Below are positions 54,306-63,689 of a stretch of 64,000 bases of DNA, in pieces; position 1 is the first letter of the stretch; each line of letters begins with the position of its first letter. The stretch lies in the NCBI RefSeq assembly GCF_025947185.1, contig NZ_CP110001.1, positions 3,224,001-3,288,000 of the forward strand, in the 5' to 3' direction. The notes beneath the pieces are model-generated. The model did no database searches. It saw nothing but the letters and a program-made list of their open reading frames with translations, and was not told where the DNA came from. The stretch is from Flavobacterium sp. N2038. GTDB lineage: Bacteria > Bacteroidota > Bacteroidia > Flavobacteriales > Flavobacteriaceae. Position numbers and translations under genes: made by a program.

Positions 54306-54340
54306 GAAAAAAAGCCCTTCGCTAACCAACACGAAGGGCT
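54306..54340 (-). terminator. Terminator after the GH3 gene
   Basis: Perfect 9-bp stem AGCCCTTCG/CGAAGGGCT with a 10-nt loop and a T run on the minus strand. It separates the SusC-to-GH3 run from the GDPD-GH43 pair. Confidence 0.9.
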
Positions 54341-54361
54341 AATTACTAATCAATAAACCAA

Positions 54362-56662
54362 CTATTTAGTTAACTCAAAACTAACTTTCTTGTCGGCAGC
54401 TGAATTTCCTCCAACGAAAATCTCAAACTGTCCAGGCTCTGCTACGAATTGTAAATCAGAGTTATAAAATTTTAAATCTTCAACAGTAATATCAAAACTT
54501 ACTGTTTGTTTCTCCCCTTTTTTAAGGGCTATTTTCTGGAAACCTTTCAATTCTCTAACTGGTCTTGTTACCGAACCAACTAAATCTCTGATGTATAACT
54601 GAACTGTTTCTTTACCGTCAAAATTTCCTGTATTTGCAAGATCAACTGTAACTTTAAGTTTTCCGGTTGCATTCATTTTGTCTGATGAAATTTTCAGATT
54701 TGAATAATCAAAAGTCGTATAACTTAAACCAAACCCGAATGGAAATAAAGCTTCGTTTCTTTCGTCGATATAGTTTGATCTGAATTTTTCAAATTTCCCT
54801 TCTGTATTAGAAAGTGGTCTTCCTGTATTTTTGTGTGCGTAATAAATTGGCAACTGACCAACACTTCTTGGGAAAGTTGATGTTAATTTTCCTGAAGGGT
54901 TTACATCTCCAAATAAAACATCAGCAATAGCGTAACCTGCTTCTGTACCAGCAAACCAAACGTTTAAGATTGCAGGAACTGTTTTTGCTTCGTCCGTAAT
55001 TACCAACGGACGTCCGTCAAATAAAACTAAAACAACTGGTTTTCCTGTTTTTAATAAAGCGTTTAATAAATCTTTTTGCGCCTGAGGAATTTCTAAGTTT
55101 GTACGGCTGCTTGATTCTCCGCTCATTTCTGCAGATTCTCCTAAGGCAGCTACAATTACATCCGATTGCTCAGCAACTTTTAAAGCTTCAGCTAATAATT
55201 CTTCTTTTGAACGTGCATCACGGTGTAATGTTTTTCCAAACATTGTTGCATTAGTCTCAAAAGTTTCATCGTAATCTAAGTTACTTCCTTTAGCGTATAA
55301 AACTTTTGTTCCTGCTCCTGCAACTTCTTTGATTCCGGCTAATAATGAAATAGCATTTTCCATTTTTGTAGCTACACTCCAGGTACCCGGCATATTTTCT
55401 TTAGCATCTGCCAATGGTCCGATAAGTCCAATCGTTCCTGATTTTTTAAGAGGCAATACCTGATTTTGATTTTTTAGCAACACTAAAGATTGTGAGGCGA
55501 TTTGACGTGCTTCTTTTCTGCTATCCATAGTAAAGATTTCAGTTTTAGCTCTTTTTTCATCACAATATTTATATGGATCCTGGAATAAACCTAAATCGTA
55601 TTTTGCTTCTAAGATAAGTTTAACAGCATTGTCGATTGTTTCGATTTTTACTTTTCCTTCATCCAAAGATTTTTTCAAAGTTCCTAAGAAACCTTCTCCA
55701 ACCATATCCATTTCAACTCCGGCGTTTAATGACAAAGCAGAAACTTGTTGAAGATCTCCCATTCCGTGCTCAATCATTTCAGGAATTCCTGTAAAATCTG
55801 TAACCACAAAACCTTTAAAACCCCATTGTTTTCTTAGAATATCTGTCATTAACCATTTATTTCCTGTTGCCGGAATTCCGTCAATTTCATTAAAAGAAGC
55901 CATAACCGAACCTACACCAGCATCAACTGCTGCTTTGTAAGGAGGAAAATAATCGTTAAACATTCTGATGTGACTCATATCAACTGTGTTGTAATCACGT
56001 CCGCCTTCTGGAGCACCGTATAATGCAAAGTGTTTAACGCAAGCTAAAATCGAATTGTTTTTAGAAAGATCGTGTTGTTGGTAACCGTTTACCATTGCTT
56101 TTGCAATCTGGCTTCCTAAATATGGATCTTCTCCTGAACCTTCAGAAACTCTTCCCCAACGCGGATCACGCGAAATATCTACCATTGGCGAGAATGTCCA
56201 GTTGATTCCGTCAGCACTAGCTTCTTTTGCCGCGATTTGAGCACTTCTTTCGATTAAGCCCATATCCCATGTACAAGACAATCCTAACGGAATTGGGAAT
56301 GTTGTTTCATAACCATGAATAACATCCATACCAAAAAGCAACGGAATTTTCAAGCGGCTCTTTTCAACCGCAATTTTTTGAACTTCCTTAATTTTTTGAA
56401 CTGATTTAATGTTGAACAAACCTCCTACTTTACCTTCGGCAATATTTTTTGCAACATTTGAGCTGTTTGCCTGTCCTGTTGTAATATCTCCTGATGTAGG
56501 TAAATTTAATTGTCCTAATTTTTCATCTAATGTCATTTTTGACATTAATTCTGCTACAAACTCCGACTTAGGTTTAATTTTTACTGTACTCTTTGTGTTC
56601 TTTTTTTGAGCGTAACCCAAAACAGCACATCCTAAAAAAAGTAAGACTAATTTGTTTTTCAT
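54362..56662 (-). CDS. bglX: GH3 family beta-glucosidase (BglX type)
   Basis: A 766-residue exported GH3 enzyme. Signal peptide 1-19 (ending GYAQ). The N-terminal TIM barrel contains LFGMDVIHGYETTFPIPL, FSPMVDISRDPRWGRVSEGSGEDPYLG and CVKHFALYG; the nucleophile is D289 in GFVVTDFTGIPE. The alpha/beta sandwich holds LGESAEMSGESSSRTNLEIPQ with the likely acid/base Glu, and the C-terminal FnIII-like domain is at about 670-750. It releases terminal beta-linked glucose; GH3 enzymes of Bacteroidota act on beta-1,2-, 1,3-, 1,4- or 1,6-linked oligosaccharides. Next to a GH144-like gene, beta-1,2-gluco-oligosaccharides are the best guess. Confidence 0.95.
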   Translation of the reverse strand: MKNKLVLLFLGCAVLGYAQKKNTKSTVKIKPKSEFVAELMSKMTLDEKLGQLNLPTSGDITTGQANSSNVAKNIAEGKVGGLFNIKSVQKIKEVQKIAVEKSRLKIPLLFGMDVIHGYETTFPIPLGLSCTWDMGLIERSAQIAAKEASADGINWTFSPMVDISRDPRWGRVSEGSGEDPYLGSQIAKAMVNGYQQHDLSKNNSILACVKHFALYGAPEGGRDYNTVDMSHIRMFNDYFPPYKAAVDAGVGSVMASFNEIDGIPATGNKWLMTDILRKQWGFKGFVVTDFTGIPEMIEHGMGDLQQVSALSLNAGVEMDMVGEGFLGTLKKSLDEGKVKIETIDNAVKLILEAKYDLGLFQDPYKYCDEKRAKTEIFTMDSRKEARQIASQSLVLLKNQNQVLPLKKSGTIGLIGPLADAKENMPGTWSVATKMENAISLLAGIKEVAGAGTKVLYAKGSNLDYDETFETNATMFGKTLHRDARSKEELLAEALKVAEQSDVIVAALGESAEMSGESSSRTNLEIPQAQKDLLNALLKTGKPVVLVLFDGRPLVITDEAKTVPAILNVWFAGTEAGYAIADVLFGDVNPSGKLTSTFPRSVGQLPIYYAHKNTGRPLSNTEGKFEKFRSNYIDERNEALFPFGFGLSYTTFDYSNLKISSDKMNATGKLKVTVDLANTGNFDGKETVQLYIRDLVGSVTRPVRELKGFQKIALKKGEKQTVSFDITVEDLKFYNSDLQFVAEPGQFEIFVGGNSAADKKVSFELTK

Positions 56663-56696
56663 GTGTATTTAATATTTATTTTTTAATGGAACATGG

Positions 56697-56741
56697 AATC
56701 GCTTTTCTTGATTCTGTTTGTAATTTGGAATCAAAGCGATT
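56697..56741 (-). other. Intercistronic hairpin between alpha/beta hydrolase and GH3 genes
   Basis: AATCGCTTT (56697-56705) and AAAGCGATT (56733-56741) pair, with inner GATTC/GAATC extending the stem across small loops. There is no strong U tail. It may stabilise mRNA or lessen transcription into the GH3 gene. Confidence 0.55.
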
Positions 56742-56751
56742 TCATTCTGTT

Positions 56752-57474
56752 TTATTTATTTGTTTGTATTGTATTCTTTCTATTCTGTTTAAACATCCAG
56801 TCATATATTTCCTGATTGTCGTAAACTTTTGTCCAGCTATCATGTCCTGCGTTGTCAAAAATGGTCAATTGAACATCTTTTGCATTACATTTTTTCAATT
56901 CTTTGTAAATCGTAATTGCATAATCAACATTAACTACATCATCTAATAATCCGTGGAAAATTCTGGTTGGAATATTGGCTATTTCACAGGTTTTTTCCAG
57001 CTGAATTAAATCTACAAAACCAGCGACAGGTACGTTTGCTGCAAATAGATCCGGATGTGCAAAAGCCAAATTCCATGAAGCCCAGCCTCCTGAGCTCAAA
57101 CCAGTAACATATATTCTATCGGAATCAATATTGTTTTCTTTTTGCATTTTCAAGATCAACTGATAAATTGATTCAATGTCCCAATTTTCATCTTCTTTAC
57201 ATTGCGGCGCCAGAATATAGGCATCTAATGCGTGTGTTTTTAAATATTTGAACGGACCATTAATTTTAACCTTTTCAATGTCGGTCCCTTTCTCACCATC
57301 TCCCGAAATAAAAACTATTAATGGCTTCTTTTCTTTTGTACTTAAAGGCTTATGAAATGCATAACCTAATTCAGTATTGATGACAACAACTGTTTTAAAT
57401 TTTCCTATGGTTTCACTTTGTGCAAAACCAAATACAGAAAACAATAGAATAAGCGCCGTTATTTTATATCTCAT
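56752..57474 (-). CDS. Exported alpha/beta hydrolase (esterase type) of the polysaccharide locus
   Basis: A 240-residue exported enzyme with signal peptide (1-19, ending FGFAQS). The alpha/beta hydrolase fold shows PLIVFISGDGEKGTD, the nucleophile elbow VTGLSSGGWASW (S128), IFHGLLDDVVNV (D178 or D179) and FDNAGHDSWTKVYDN (H211). It resembles feruloyl or acetyl esterases and the PHB-depolymerase-like family. It lies 10 bp after the GH144-like gene, so it is part of the locus and probably removes an ester decoration, such as acetyl or succinyl, from the glycan. Confidence 0.88.
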   Translation of the reverse strand: MRYKITALILLFSVFGFAQSETIGKFKTVVVINTELGYAFHKPLSTKEKKPLIVFISGDGEKGTDIEKVKINGPFKYLKTHALDAYILAPQCKEDENWDIESIYQLILKMQKENNIDSDRIYVTGLSSGGWASWNLAFAHPDLFAANVPVAGFVDLIQLEKTCEIANIPTRIFHGLLDDVVNVDYAITIYKELKKCNAKDVQLTIFDNAGHDSWTKVYDNQEIYDWMFKQNRKNTIQTNK

Positions 57475-57484
57475 TTATTTGAAT

Positions 57485-58864
57485 TTAAATTCCGTATTTA
57501 CCTGATTTAAACCCAAGTTTTGTTAATCCTTGTTTTACTTCCGGAGCATTCATAAATAATTTCCAAAGTAGACCTGTACGATAATTTTCGATCATCACTA
57601 TTTCCGGCCCCTGATCGATTGCTAAATAGCGTTTTGCTACCCAATTATCATTTCCTAAACTAAGTGCATCGTAAAAACCGGCCTCTCCCCAGGTTTGCTC
57701 TTTATGATTTTCGTATAAATTACGTATCAAAGCCATTGACTCTTTTGGTGTATACACAATTGAACTAATTGCTGCCGTTGGAGAAATTACGTCCTGATCA
57801 TTACTTGGCATGTGTGCATTATATCCAATTGAACCGTCAGGGTTTCTGGAATATGAGGCTGTTAATCCCCAATAATCTTTACCGTAACCTTTAAACTTTT
57901 TAGGATTCTCTACACAATATTTGTAATCAATCTTAACCTGATTTACATTTAGATCCCAATAGTTTGCATATTTATCTGTTAATTGGTTCGGATCTAGTCC
58001 TACATAAGAATAATGTGCCCAAAATAATGGTCCACCAAATTCTTCTGCTCCATTGTGTTTTAGCACTAAAGGAATATTGTATTTAGTTTTAGAAGAAACA
58101 ATTCCGCCACTTCTTGCCCAGCCTTCATGGTATGCTTTTGCATCAATACCATGTGTTGGCGAAGAAGCTGCCAAAATGTACGTGATTAAACATTCGTTGT
58201 ATCCTTCCAACGGAAAATTCATTTGCCAGTCATAATTTGGCGACCAGTGCCAGTACAAAACATTTTTGTTATTGGTATACCATTGCCACTCTACGCCTTT
58301 CCAAAGCGCATCATATTTTTGTGCAACAGCTTTTTCTTTTTCAGAACCATTTTTAAGATATTCACGAACTGTAATCATTCCTGAAATTAAAAATGATGTT
58401 TCGACTAAGTCTCCTCCATTATCTTTAGTCCCAAATGGTTTTACTTTTCCTGTATTTCCGTCAATCCAGTGTGACCATGCTCCATGAAAACGATCTGCTT
58501 TTGCAAGAAAATCGGCAATTTTATCTAATCTTTTTACTCCTTCCTCTTTTGTAACATAACCTCTTGACATTCCGGAAACAATAGCCATTAATCCAAAACC
58601 TGATCCTCCTGTTGTTACAATATTTGAATCATTTTCAGGGTAATTTCCATCAGGATGATAACGTTCTCTTCCTAATCCTGAATTTGGTTCAGCATAATCC
58701 CAGAAGTATTTAAAGGTTTGTTTTTGAACAACATCTAAAAGTTGTTCATCAGTTAATGCAGTAACACCAGAAGTATTTTCTCCTGTATTATTCTTTGATT
58801 TTTGGGCATTTGATCCACAACCAAAAAAGGTAAAAGCTAAAAACAAAACTGAAATTCTAATCAT
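57485..58864 (-). CDS. GH144-like endo-beta-1,2-glucanase (glycoamylase family)
   Basis: A 459-residue lipoprotein, started at 58864 (MIRISVLFLAFTFFGCGSNAQ, lipobox Cys16); the ATG at 58897 adds 11 residues that overlap a hairpin. The (alpha/alpha)6-barrel glycoamylase domain is recognisable from QTFKYFWDYAEPNSGLGRERY, VTTGGSGFGLMAIVSGMSRGYV, RFHGAWSHWIDGNTGK, GGDLVETSFLISGM, NMFPLEGYNEC-like NFPLEGYNECLITYILA, GGPLFWAHYSYVGLDP, DYWGLTASY and AHMPSNDQDVISPTAAISSIVY. This is the family whose characterised Bacteroidota members are endo-beta-1,2-glucanases (GH144). The linkage here is inferred. It follows SusD. Confidence 0.88.
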   Translation of the reverse strand: MIRISVLFLAFTFFGCGSNAQKSKNNTGENTSGVTALTDEQLLDVVQKQTFKYFWDYAEPNSGLGRERYHPDGNYPENDSNIVTTGGSGFGLMAIVSGMSRGYVTKEEGVKRLDKIADFLAKADRFHGAWSHWIDGNTGKVKPFGTKDNGGDLVETSFLISGMITVREYLKNGSEKEKAVAQKYDALWKGVEWQWYTNNKNVLYWHWSPNYDWQMNFPLEGYNECLITYILAASSPTHGIDAKAYHEGWARSGGIVSSKTKYNIPLVLKHNGAEEFGGPLFWAHYSYVGLDPNQLTDKYANYWDLNVNQVKIDYKYCVENPKKFKGYGKDYWGLTASYSRNPDGSIGYNAHMPSNDQDVISPTAAISSIVYTPKESMALIRNLYENHKEQTWGEAGFYDALSLGNDNWVAKRYLAIDQGPEIVMIENYRTGLLWKLFMNAPEVKQGLTKLGFKSGKYGI

Positions 58865-58893
58865 TATAAAAATTTTGAGATTGTAATAAATAA

Positions 58894-58925
58894 TCACTTC
58901 CTTCTGAGAACCAGAAGGAAGTGAT
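58894..58925 (-). other. Strong hairpin between SusD and GH144-like genes
   Basis: Perfect 14-bp stem (ATCACTTCCTTCTG/CAGAAGGAAGTGAT) with a 4-nt loop, 11 bp after the SusD stop. It lacks a clean U tail in the minus direction. As in other SusCD operons it may stabilise the upstream mRNA or partly end transcription so that susCD outnumbers enzyme mRNA. Confidence 0.75.
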
Positions 58926-58935
58926 ATTATGAATA

Positions 58936-60411
58936 TTAATTATAACCAGGATTTTGAGAAGACATTCCTTCTGCTATTAAAAGGAAAGATGCCGGAATTG
59001 GGAATAATTCATTTTTACCCACTGTAAATACTTTTCCATCTACAGCGAAAGCATCTTTTGCCTGACCAGTTCTAACTAAATCAAAAAATCTGTCAAATTC
59101 AAATGCTAACTCAACTCTTCTTTCTTTCCAGATTGCAGTTCTAACTGCTGCCTGAGAAGTTGCTGGAGTATCTCCTAAACCAGCTCTGTGTCTGATTACG
59201 TTTAATAATGGAATTGCTTCTGAAGTCTGACCTAGTTCATTTAAAGCTTCTGCTTTCATTAACAATACTTCACCATATCTCAAATACTTGATATTTGCAT
59301 CCGTTTCCCATGCATTTGTGAACGCAGAAGAATATGCTTTAAAGTTGTATCTCGGATTAGGATCTACTTGTCCTTCTGGTAATACAACCAAAGGAACTAC
59401 TGTACCATCATATAAAGTTGTTCCTCTAAAAATAATGGTAGCATCTTTTCTAACATCACCAGGCTCATAAGCATTTACCAAACTTTGAGAAGGCTGATTG
59501 AAGCCCCATCCCCATGAATCACGAACACCCTGAGTATTAGAATATCCTTGAATTCCGCGTGCAGGAACACTACCTACACCATTTATTTCAAAAATAGATT
59601 CTCCATCATTTTCTCCTTCCAATCTAAACATTTTAGCATAGCTCGGAGAAATAATATATCCTGTGATCAGATTACAATTATCAACAACACTTTGCCATTT
59701 TTTCTGATACAAACTCACTTTTGCTAACAATGCATAAGCTGCTCCTTTTGAAGCTCTGGCTTTTTCAGCATCAGCATATTGGGATTTATTTGGTAAAACC
59801 GCAGCTGCTTCTTTTAAATCTTTTTCAATAAAAGCATAAACTTCAGCAGATGTTTTACGAGTTAACTGCATCGCTTTATCTTCTGTTGATAATGGAATTT
59901 TTGATACATGATCTACAATAGGCACTCCTCCATAACATTTTACTAAAGTAAAGTACATGAAAGCTCTTAAAAATTTTGCCTCAGCCATTAATCTTTCTCT
60001 TAATGCAGGATCAGCTTTAGATAATTTAGGCAGAATTTCTAATGCCTGATTACATCTGTTAATTCCGTCATAGTTTGCATTAAACGTACTCTCAGCAGAT
60101 GGATTTGATGCATTATATGTTAATGCATCCAAAACGTCTTTATCAGTACCAGTATCACTAGGAGTTGAACCTTTATCAGCATCATCAGATGTAATACTTG
60201 CTAGTCCAATCCATCCGAATGAACTCATATCCCAGTCTAAAAATTTGCTGTAAATAGAAGTCACAAATGTTTTTGCTCCATTGTCATTGTTAAACAACTC
60301 GATATCGTCAACAGAAACTGTTTCTGTTTGTTTAACATCTAAGTAATCATCAGCACATCCTGTAAAAGTGAATGCTGATAACACGAAGATTGATATATAT
60401 ATCTTTTTCAT
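58936..60411 (-). CDS. SusD/RagB family glycan-binding lipoprotein
   Basis: A 491-residue SusD-type lipoprotein, started at 60411 (MKKIYISIFVLSAFTFTGCADD, lipobox Cys19); the ATG at 60438 lies inside the susC end and adds 9 residues. It has the family's TPR-like helical core (TYNASNPSAESTFNANYDGINRCNQALEIL, RLMAEAKFLRAFMYFTLVKCYGGVPIV, AEKARASKGAAYALLAKVSLYQKKWQ), the C-terminal EVLLMKAEALNELGQTSEAIPLLNVIRHRAGL, and the ending IWKERRVELAFEFDRFFDLVRTG. SusD sits as a lid on SusC and captures the glycan at the cell surface. It lies 4 bp after susC. Confidence 0.96.
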   Translation of the reverse strand: MKKIYISIFVLSAFTFTGCADDYLDVKQTETVSVDDIELFNNDNGAKTFVTSIYSKFLDWDMSSFGWIGLASITSDDADKGSTPSDTGTDKDVLDALTYNASNPSAESTFNANYDGINRCNQALEILPKLSKADPALRERLMAEAKFLRAFMYFTLVKCYGGVPIVDHVSKIPLSTEDKAMQLTRKTSAEVYAFIEKDLKEAAAVLPNKSQYADAEKARASKGAAYALLAKVSLYQKKWQSVVDNCNLITGYIISPSYAKMFRLEGENDGESIFEINGVGSVPARGIQGYSNTQGVRDSWGWGFNQPSQSLVNAYEPGDVRKDATIIFRGTTLYDGTVVPLVVLPEGQVDPNPRYNFKAYSSAFTNAWETDANIKYLRYGEVLLMKAEALNELGQTSEAIPLLNVIRHRAGLGDTPATSQAAVRTAIWKERRVELAFEFDRFFDLVRTGQAKDAFAVDGKVFTVGKNELFPIPASFLLIAEGMSSQNPGYN

Positions 60412-60415
60412 AATA

Positions 60416-63400
60416 TTAAAATTTAAAATTAGCACCAATTACAAACGATCTTAATGTTGGATAAGCATCCAATTCAACCCCTTGAGTTCCATAAGGATTC
60501 CCGTCTCCATTCAATTCAGGAGAAAAACCTGAGAATTTTTGAGTAATGAATGGATTAATTGCATTCAGGTAAATTCTGCAAGAGCTAATAAATTGATCTT
60601 CTCTAAGAGGAAGTTTGTAACCCAATGTAATATTGTTGATTCTAAAGAAATCTCCAGATTCCATATAGTAAGTAGATGCTACCGGAACAGTATTAAATGG
60701 TCTTGGATTTGGCGATGTTGTATTTGTTGGTGTCCAATAATCATTTGTCATAGAAGCTTCAATATTTTCACCTCCAAAACGCTGTGCTTTTTTACCATTG
60801 TATACTTTTGCTCCTCCAGTACCATATCCGTCAACTGAGAAATCAATGTTTTTGTAAACAACTCCTAAAGAAACTCCGTAGTTAGATGTTGGCAAAATTG
60901 AACCTACATATTTTTTATCAGCTGTTGCAGATAAAGCATCCTGAGTTACTTTAGCACCTGCAGCATTATAGTAAAGCATATTTCCATTTGCCGGATCTAC
61001 ACCTGCATATTCATAAAGATAAAAACTACCTAATGGCTGACCTATTGAGTTGTTATATAACAATTTGGTATCCTGACCATTTCCTAAATTACCTCCGACA
61101 ACCTGAGATAATGAAACATCTTTTAAACTTGTAAGTTCATTCTTGTTGTTAGAATAGTTTCCTCCAACCCAGTAACTTAAATCGTCTGTAATTTTATCAT
61201 CCCAACGTAAAGCTATCTCATAACCTTTATTTGAAACCTCACCAACATGTGATGGAGTTGCTACTGTAATACCAGAAGTTGGATATGGTTTAATGTTCAG
61301 AATAACATTGTTTGTATTTTTATCGTAAACATCAAAAGATCCTTTTAATCTATTTTGAAATAATTCAAAATCTAAACCTACAGAAGCTTCCTCAGTAATC
61401 TCCCAAGTTAAAGTAGGGTCAATTTGAGAAGTAATACTTGTTCCTTCATTTAAGATAGATCCGCCTAAATAACTGTTTAATCCAGAAGCATACCCTTGAT
61501 TATTTAATGGTACATTTTGGTTACCTAATTTACCCCAGCTTCCTCTTAATTTAAGCAAATCAACTCCTTTAATATCTGACAAGAAACTTTCTTTAGTCAT
61601 AATCCATCCAAGACCTACGGATGGGAAAGTTCCCCAACGGTAATCTTTTGCAAAGTTTGAAGATCCGTCACGTCTAATAGTTCCAGTTACTAAGTATCTG
61701 TCCATTAATTTGTACTGAAGACGGCCAAAATAAGAAGCTAATTTACTTTCGTTAAATACAACATCTTGTAAACTTGTAACTGTACCAACATAGTCTACAC
61801 CTTTTGAATCTTTTGAGTTATATAAGGCCCAATAGTTAGAATCCGGACTTACATTTTTTCTTACGATTGTTAATTTTTCTCTTGGCCCTTTTACAGAAGT
61901 TTCAATACCAGCAGTTAATTCAACATCATTAATATTAGCAAATACTTTATTATAAGTAAAATAGTTAGATAAGTTCCAGTTAAAGTACTGCTCTCTACCT
62001 TTAGTCAATAAATTGATAGGATCTGATGAAGGATAACCTGAATCAACGCGAGTTGGATTTGCTGCTAACCAAACATTTTTAGTATCTTCATAATTATATT
62101 GTTTCCAGCTATAATACTCTCCATTAAATTGTGAAGTAAATTTTAACCCGTCTACAATTTCATAATCTAATTTCAGACCTCCTTGAAGAGTAATACTTCT
62201 TTGTTCTTCATTATAGAAATCTAATTGTGCAACCGGGTTTCCAACATTATTAAACGATGAACCAGTTGGACTTGCTACTCCGTTTGCATCTGCAAAAGGA
62301 ACACCATATTTACCATTTGAAAAACGCACAGGAACAATAGATGATTGCTTGTATGCATTTGTAAATGCACTTAACGGTTTTGGTGAAGAATTAGCTGATG
62401 TAAAACTAAAGTTTTGATTTAAAGTAACTTTTTTAGAAAGTTTAAATTCATTGTTATTTCTAAAACTTGTACGGCTATAATCTAAGCCATTTAGAATCGC
62501 TTTTTCTTGATAGTTACCTGCGCTAAAAAAGTATTTAATATTTTCTGAAGCTCCAGAAATAGAAATATTATTTTGAGTATAAGTACCCGTTCTTGTAATT
62601 TCATCAAACCAATCTGTATTTACTGGCTGATTTGTAGAGAATTTGTTTGTCCCTAAAGCTGCATTACTATAGCTTGCATATTGATTTGCATCTGCCATTT
62701 TTACTTTCTTAAGTGGTGTTCTTACACCACCAAAGCTTTCAACTTCTACAGAAACTTTGTCACCTTTACCTTTCTTTGTTGTAATAATGATTACCCCGTT
62801 TGCAGCTCTGGTACCATAGATCGCCAGAGACGAAGCATCTTTTAGAATTTCGTAAGAAGTAATATCGTTTGTATTGATATTATTGATGTTTTCAGTTGGC
62901 ATTCCATCAACAATATATAAAGGATTTCTTCCTCCTAATGCAGTACCCAAACCTCTAATAACCACAGAAGGTGTACTTCCCGGAACATCTGAAGAAGTTA
63001 CCTGAACCCCTGCAGCTTTACCCTGAATAGCCTGAGATGCATTTAATACCTTTGTTTTTGTAACATCTTCTGCTCTTAATGAAGTAATAGCAGAAGTATT
63101 ATCAATTTTCTTTCTGGTACCGTAACCAATTACAACCACTTCTTTTAAGGAAGTATCACCAGCTTCTTTTAATGTAACTGACATTACACCTGCAGTTGCA
63201 GGTACAGAAACAGAATCGAAACCAAGCATCGAGATTTTTAAAGTCTCTCCAACTTTAGCATTAATGGTAAAATTACCATCGAAGTCAGCATCAGCAGATG
63301 TTCTGGATTCCGAAGCACTAATTATAGCTCCCGGAACTCCCATTCCACTACTGTCTACTACTTTTCCTTTAATTGCCTGTGCCTGCCCCATCATAAATGC

Positions 63401-63445
63401 TGGCAGCAACAAGAGTGCTAAAAAGCTAAAAATAAAATTTTTCAT
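60416..63445 (-). CDS. SusC/RagA family TonB-linked outer membrane receptor
   Basis: A 1009-residue importer. Signal peptide 1-20; carboxypeptidase regulatory-like domain (IKGKVVDSSGMGVPGAIISASE) up to about residue 95; TonB box region with EVVVIGYGTRKKIDNTSA; plug with VVIRGLGTALGGRNPLYIVDGMPTENINNI and LKDASSLAIYGTRAANGVIIITTKKG, the SusC signature; then a barrel with many Y/F-ended strands ending RSFVIGANFKF. It forms the pedal-bin pair with the next gene, SusD, and brings oligosaccharides into the periplasm. The upstream region carries four TGATGTA-type motifs and the end of the regulator gene. Confidence 0.97.
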   Translation of the reverse strand: MKNFIFSFLALLLLPAFMMGQAQAIKGKVVDSSGMGVPGAIISASESRTSADADFDGNFTINAKVGETLKISMLGFDSVSVPATAGVMSVTLKEAGDTSLKEVVVIGYGTRKKIDNTSAITSLRAEDVTKTKVLNASQAIQGKAAGVQVTSSDVPGSTPSVVIRGLGTALGGRNPLYIVDGMPTENINNINTNDITSYEILKDASSLAIYGTRAANGVIIITTKKGKGDKVSVEVESFGGVRTPLKKVKMADANQYASYSNAALGTNKFSTNQPVNTDWFDEITRTGTYTQNNISISGASENIKYFFSAGNYQEKAILNGLDYSRTSFRNNNEFKLSKKVTLNQNFSFTSANSSPKPLSAFTNAYKQSSIVPVRFSNGKYGVPFADANGVASPTGSSFNNVGNPVAQLDFYNEEQRSITLQGGLKLDYEIVDGLKFTSQFNGEYYSWKQYNYEDTKNVWLAANPTRVDSGYPSSDPINLLTKGREQYFNWNLSNYFTYNKVFANINDVELTAGIETSVKGPREKLTIVRKNVSPDSNYWALYNSKDSKGVDYVGTVTSLQDVVFNESKLASYFGRLQYKLMDRYLVTGTIRRDGSSNFAKDYRWGTFPSVGLGWIMTKESFLSDIKGVDLLKLRGSWGKLGNQNVPLNNQGYASGLNSYLGGSILNEGTSITSQIDPTLTWEITEEASVGLDFELFQNRLKGSFDVYDKNTNNVILNIKPYPTSGITVATPSHVGEVSNKGYEIALRWDDKITDDLSYWVGGNYSNNKNELTSLKDVSLSQVVGGNLGNGQDTKLLYNNSIGQPLGSFYLYEYAGVDPANGNMLYYNAAGAKVTQDALSATADKKYVGSILPTSNYGVSLGVVYKNIDFSVDGYGTGGAKVYNGKKAQRFGGENIEASMTNDYWTPTNTTSPNPRPFNTVPVASTYYMESGDFFRINNITLGYKLPLREDQFISSCRIYLNAINPFITQKFSGFSPELNGDGNPYGTQGVELDAYPTLRSFVIGANFKF

Positions 63446-63488
63446 ACAGTATGTAATCGTTTAAGTTAGTAGAGCCAAATTAAACAAT

Positions 63489-63628
63489 TACAACGTTGTA
63501 GTACATCAAATACCACTACTACATAACTACATCATTATGTTAATATAAATATGTAAAATATTGATAATCAATGTTATAATTATCTAAAATTTTACATTAA
63601 CAAAACCTTATGATGTAGTAATGATGTA
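63489..63628. promoter_or_regulatory. Putative operator region of susC: four TGATGTA/TACATCA motifs
   Basis: TACATCA at 63502-63508 and 63528-63534, TGATGTA at 63611-63617 and 63622-63628 (the last two 11 bp apart, one helical turn), plus a 12-bp perfect palindrome TACAACGTTGTA at 63489-63500. All lie between the regulator gene and susC. A weak promoter for susC, TTAATTTG (63483-63476, minus), lies 30 bp before its ATG. Confidence 0.5.
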
Positions 63629-63689
63629 TTGTAATTCTATAAAGAAAGAATTGAAAAAATATAAATTATTTAAAAAATAAAACCAAATC

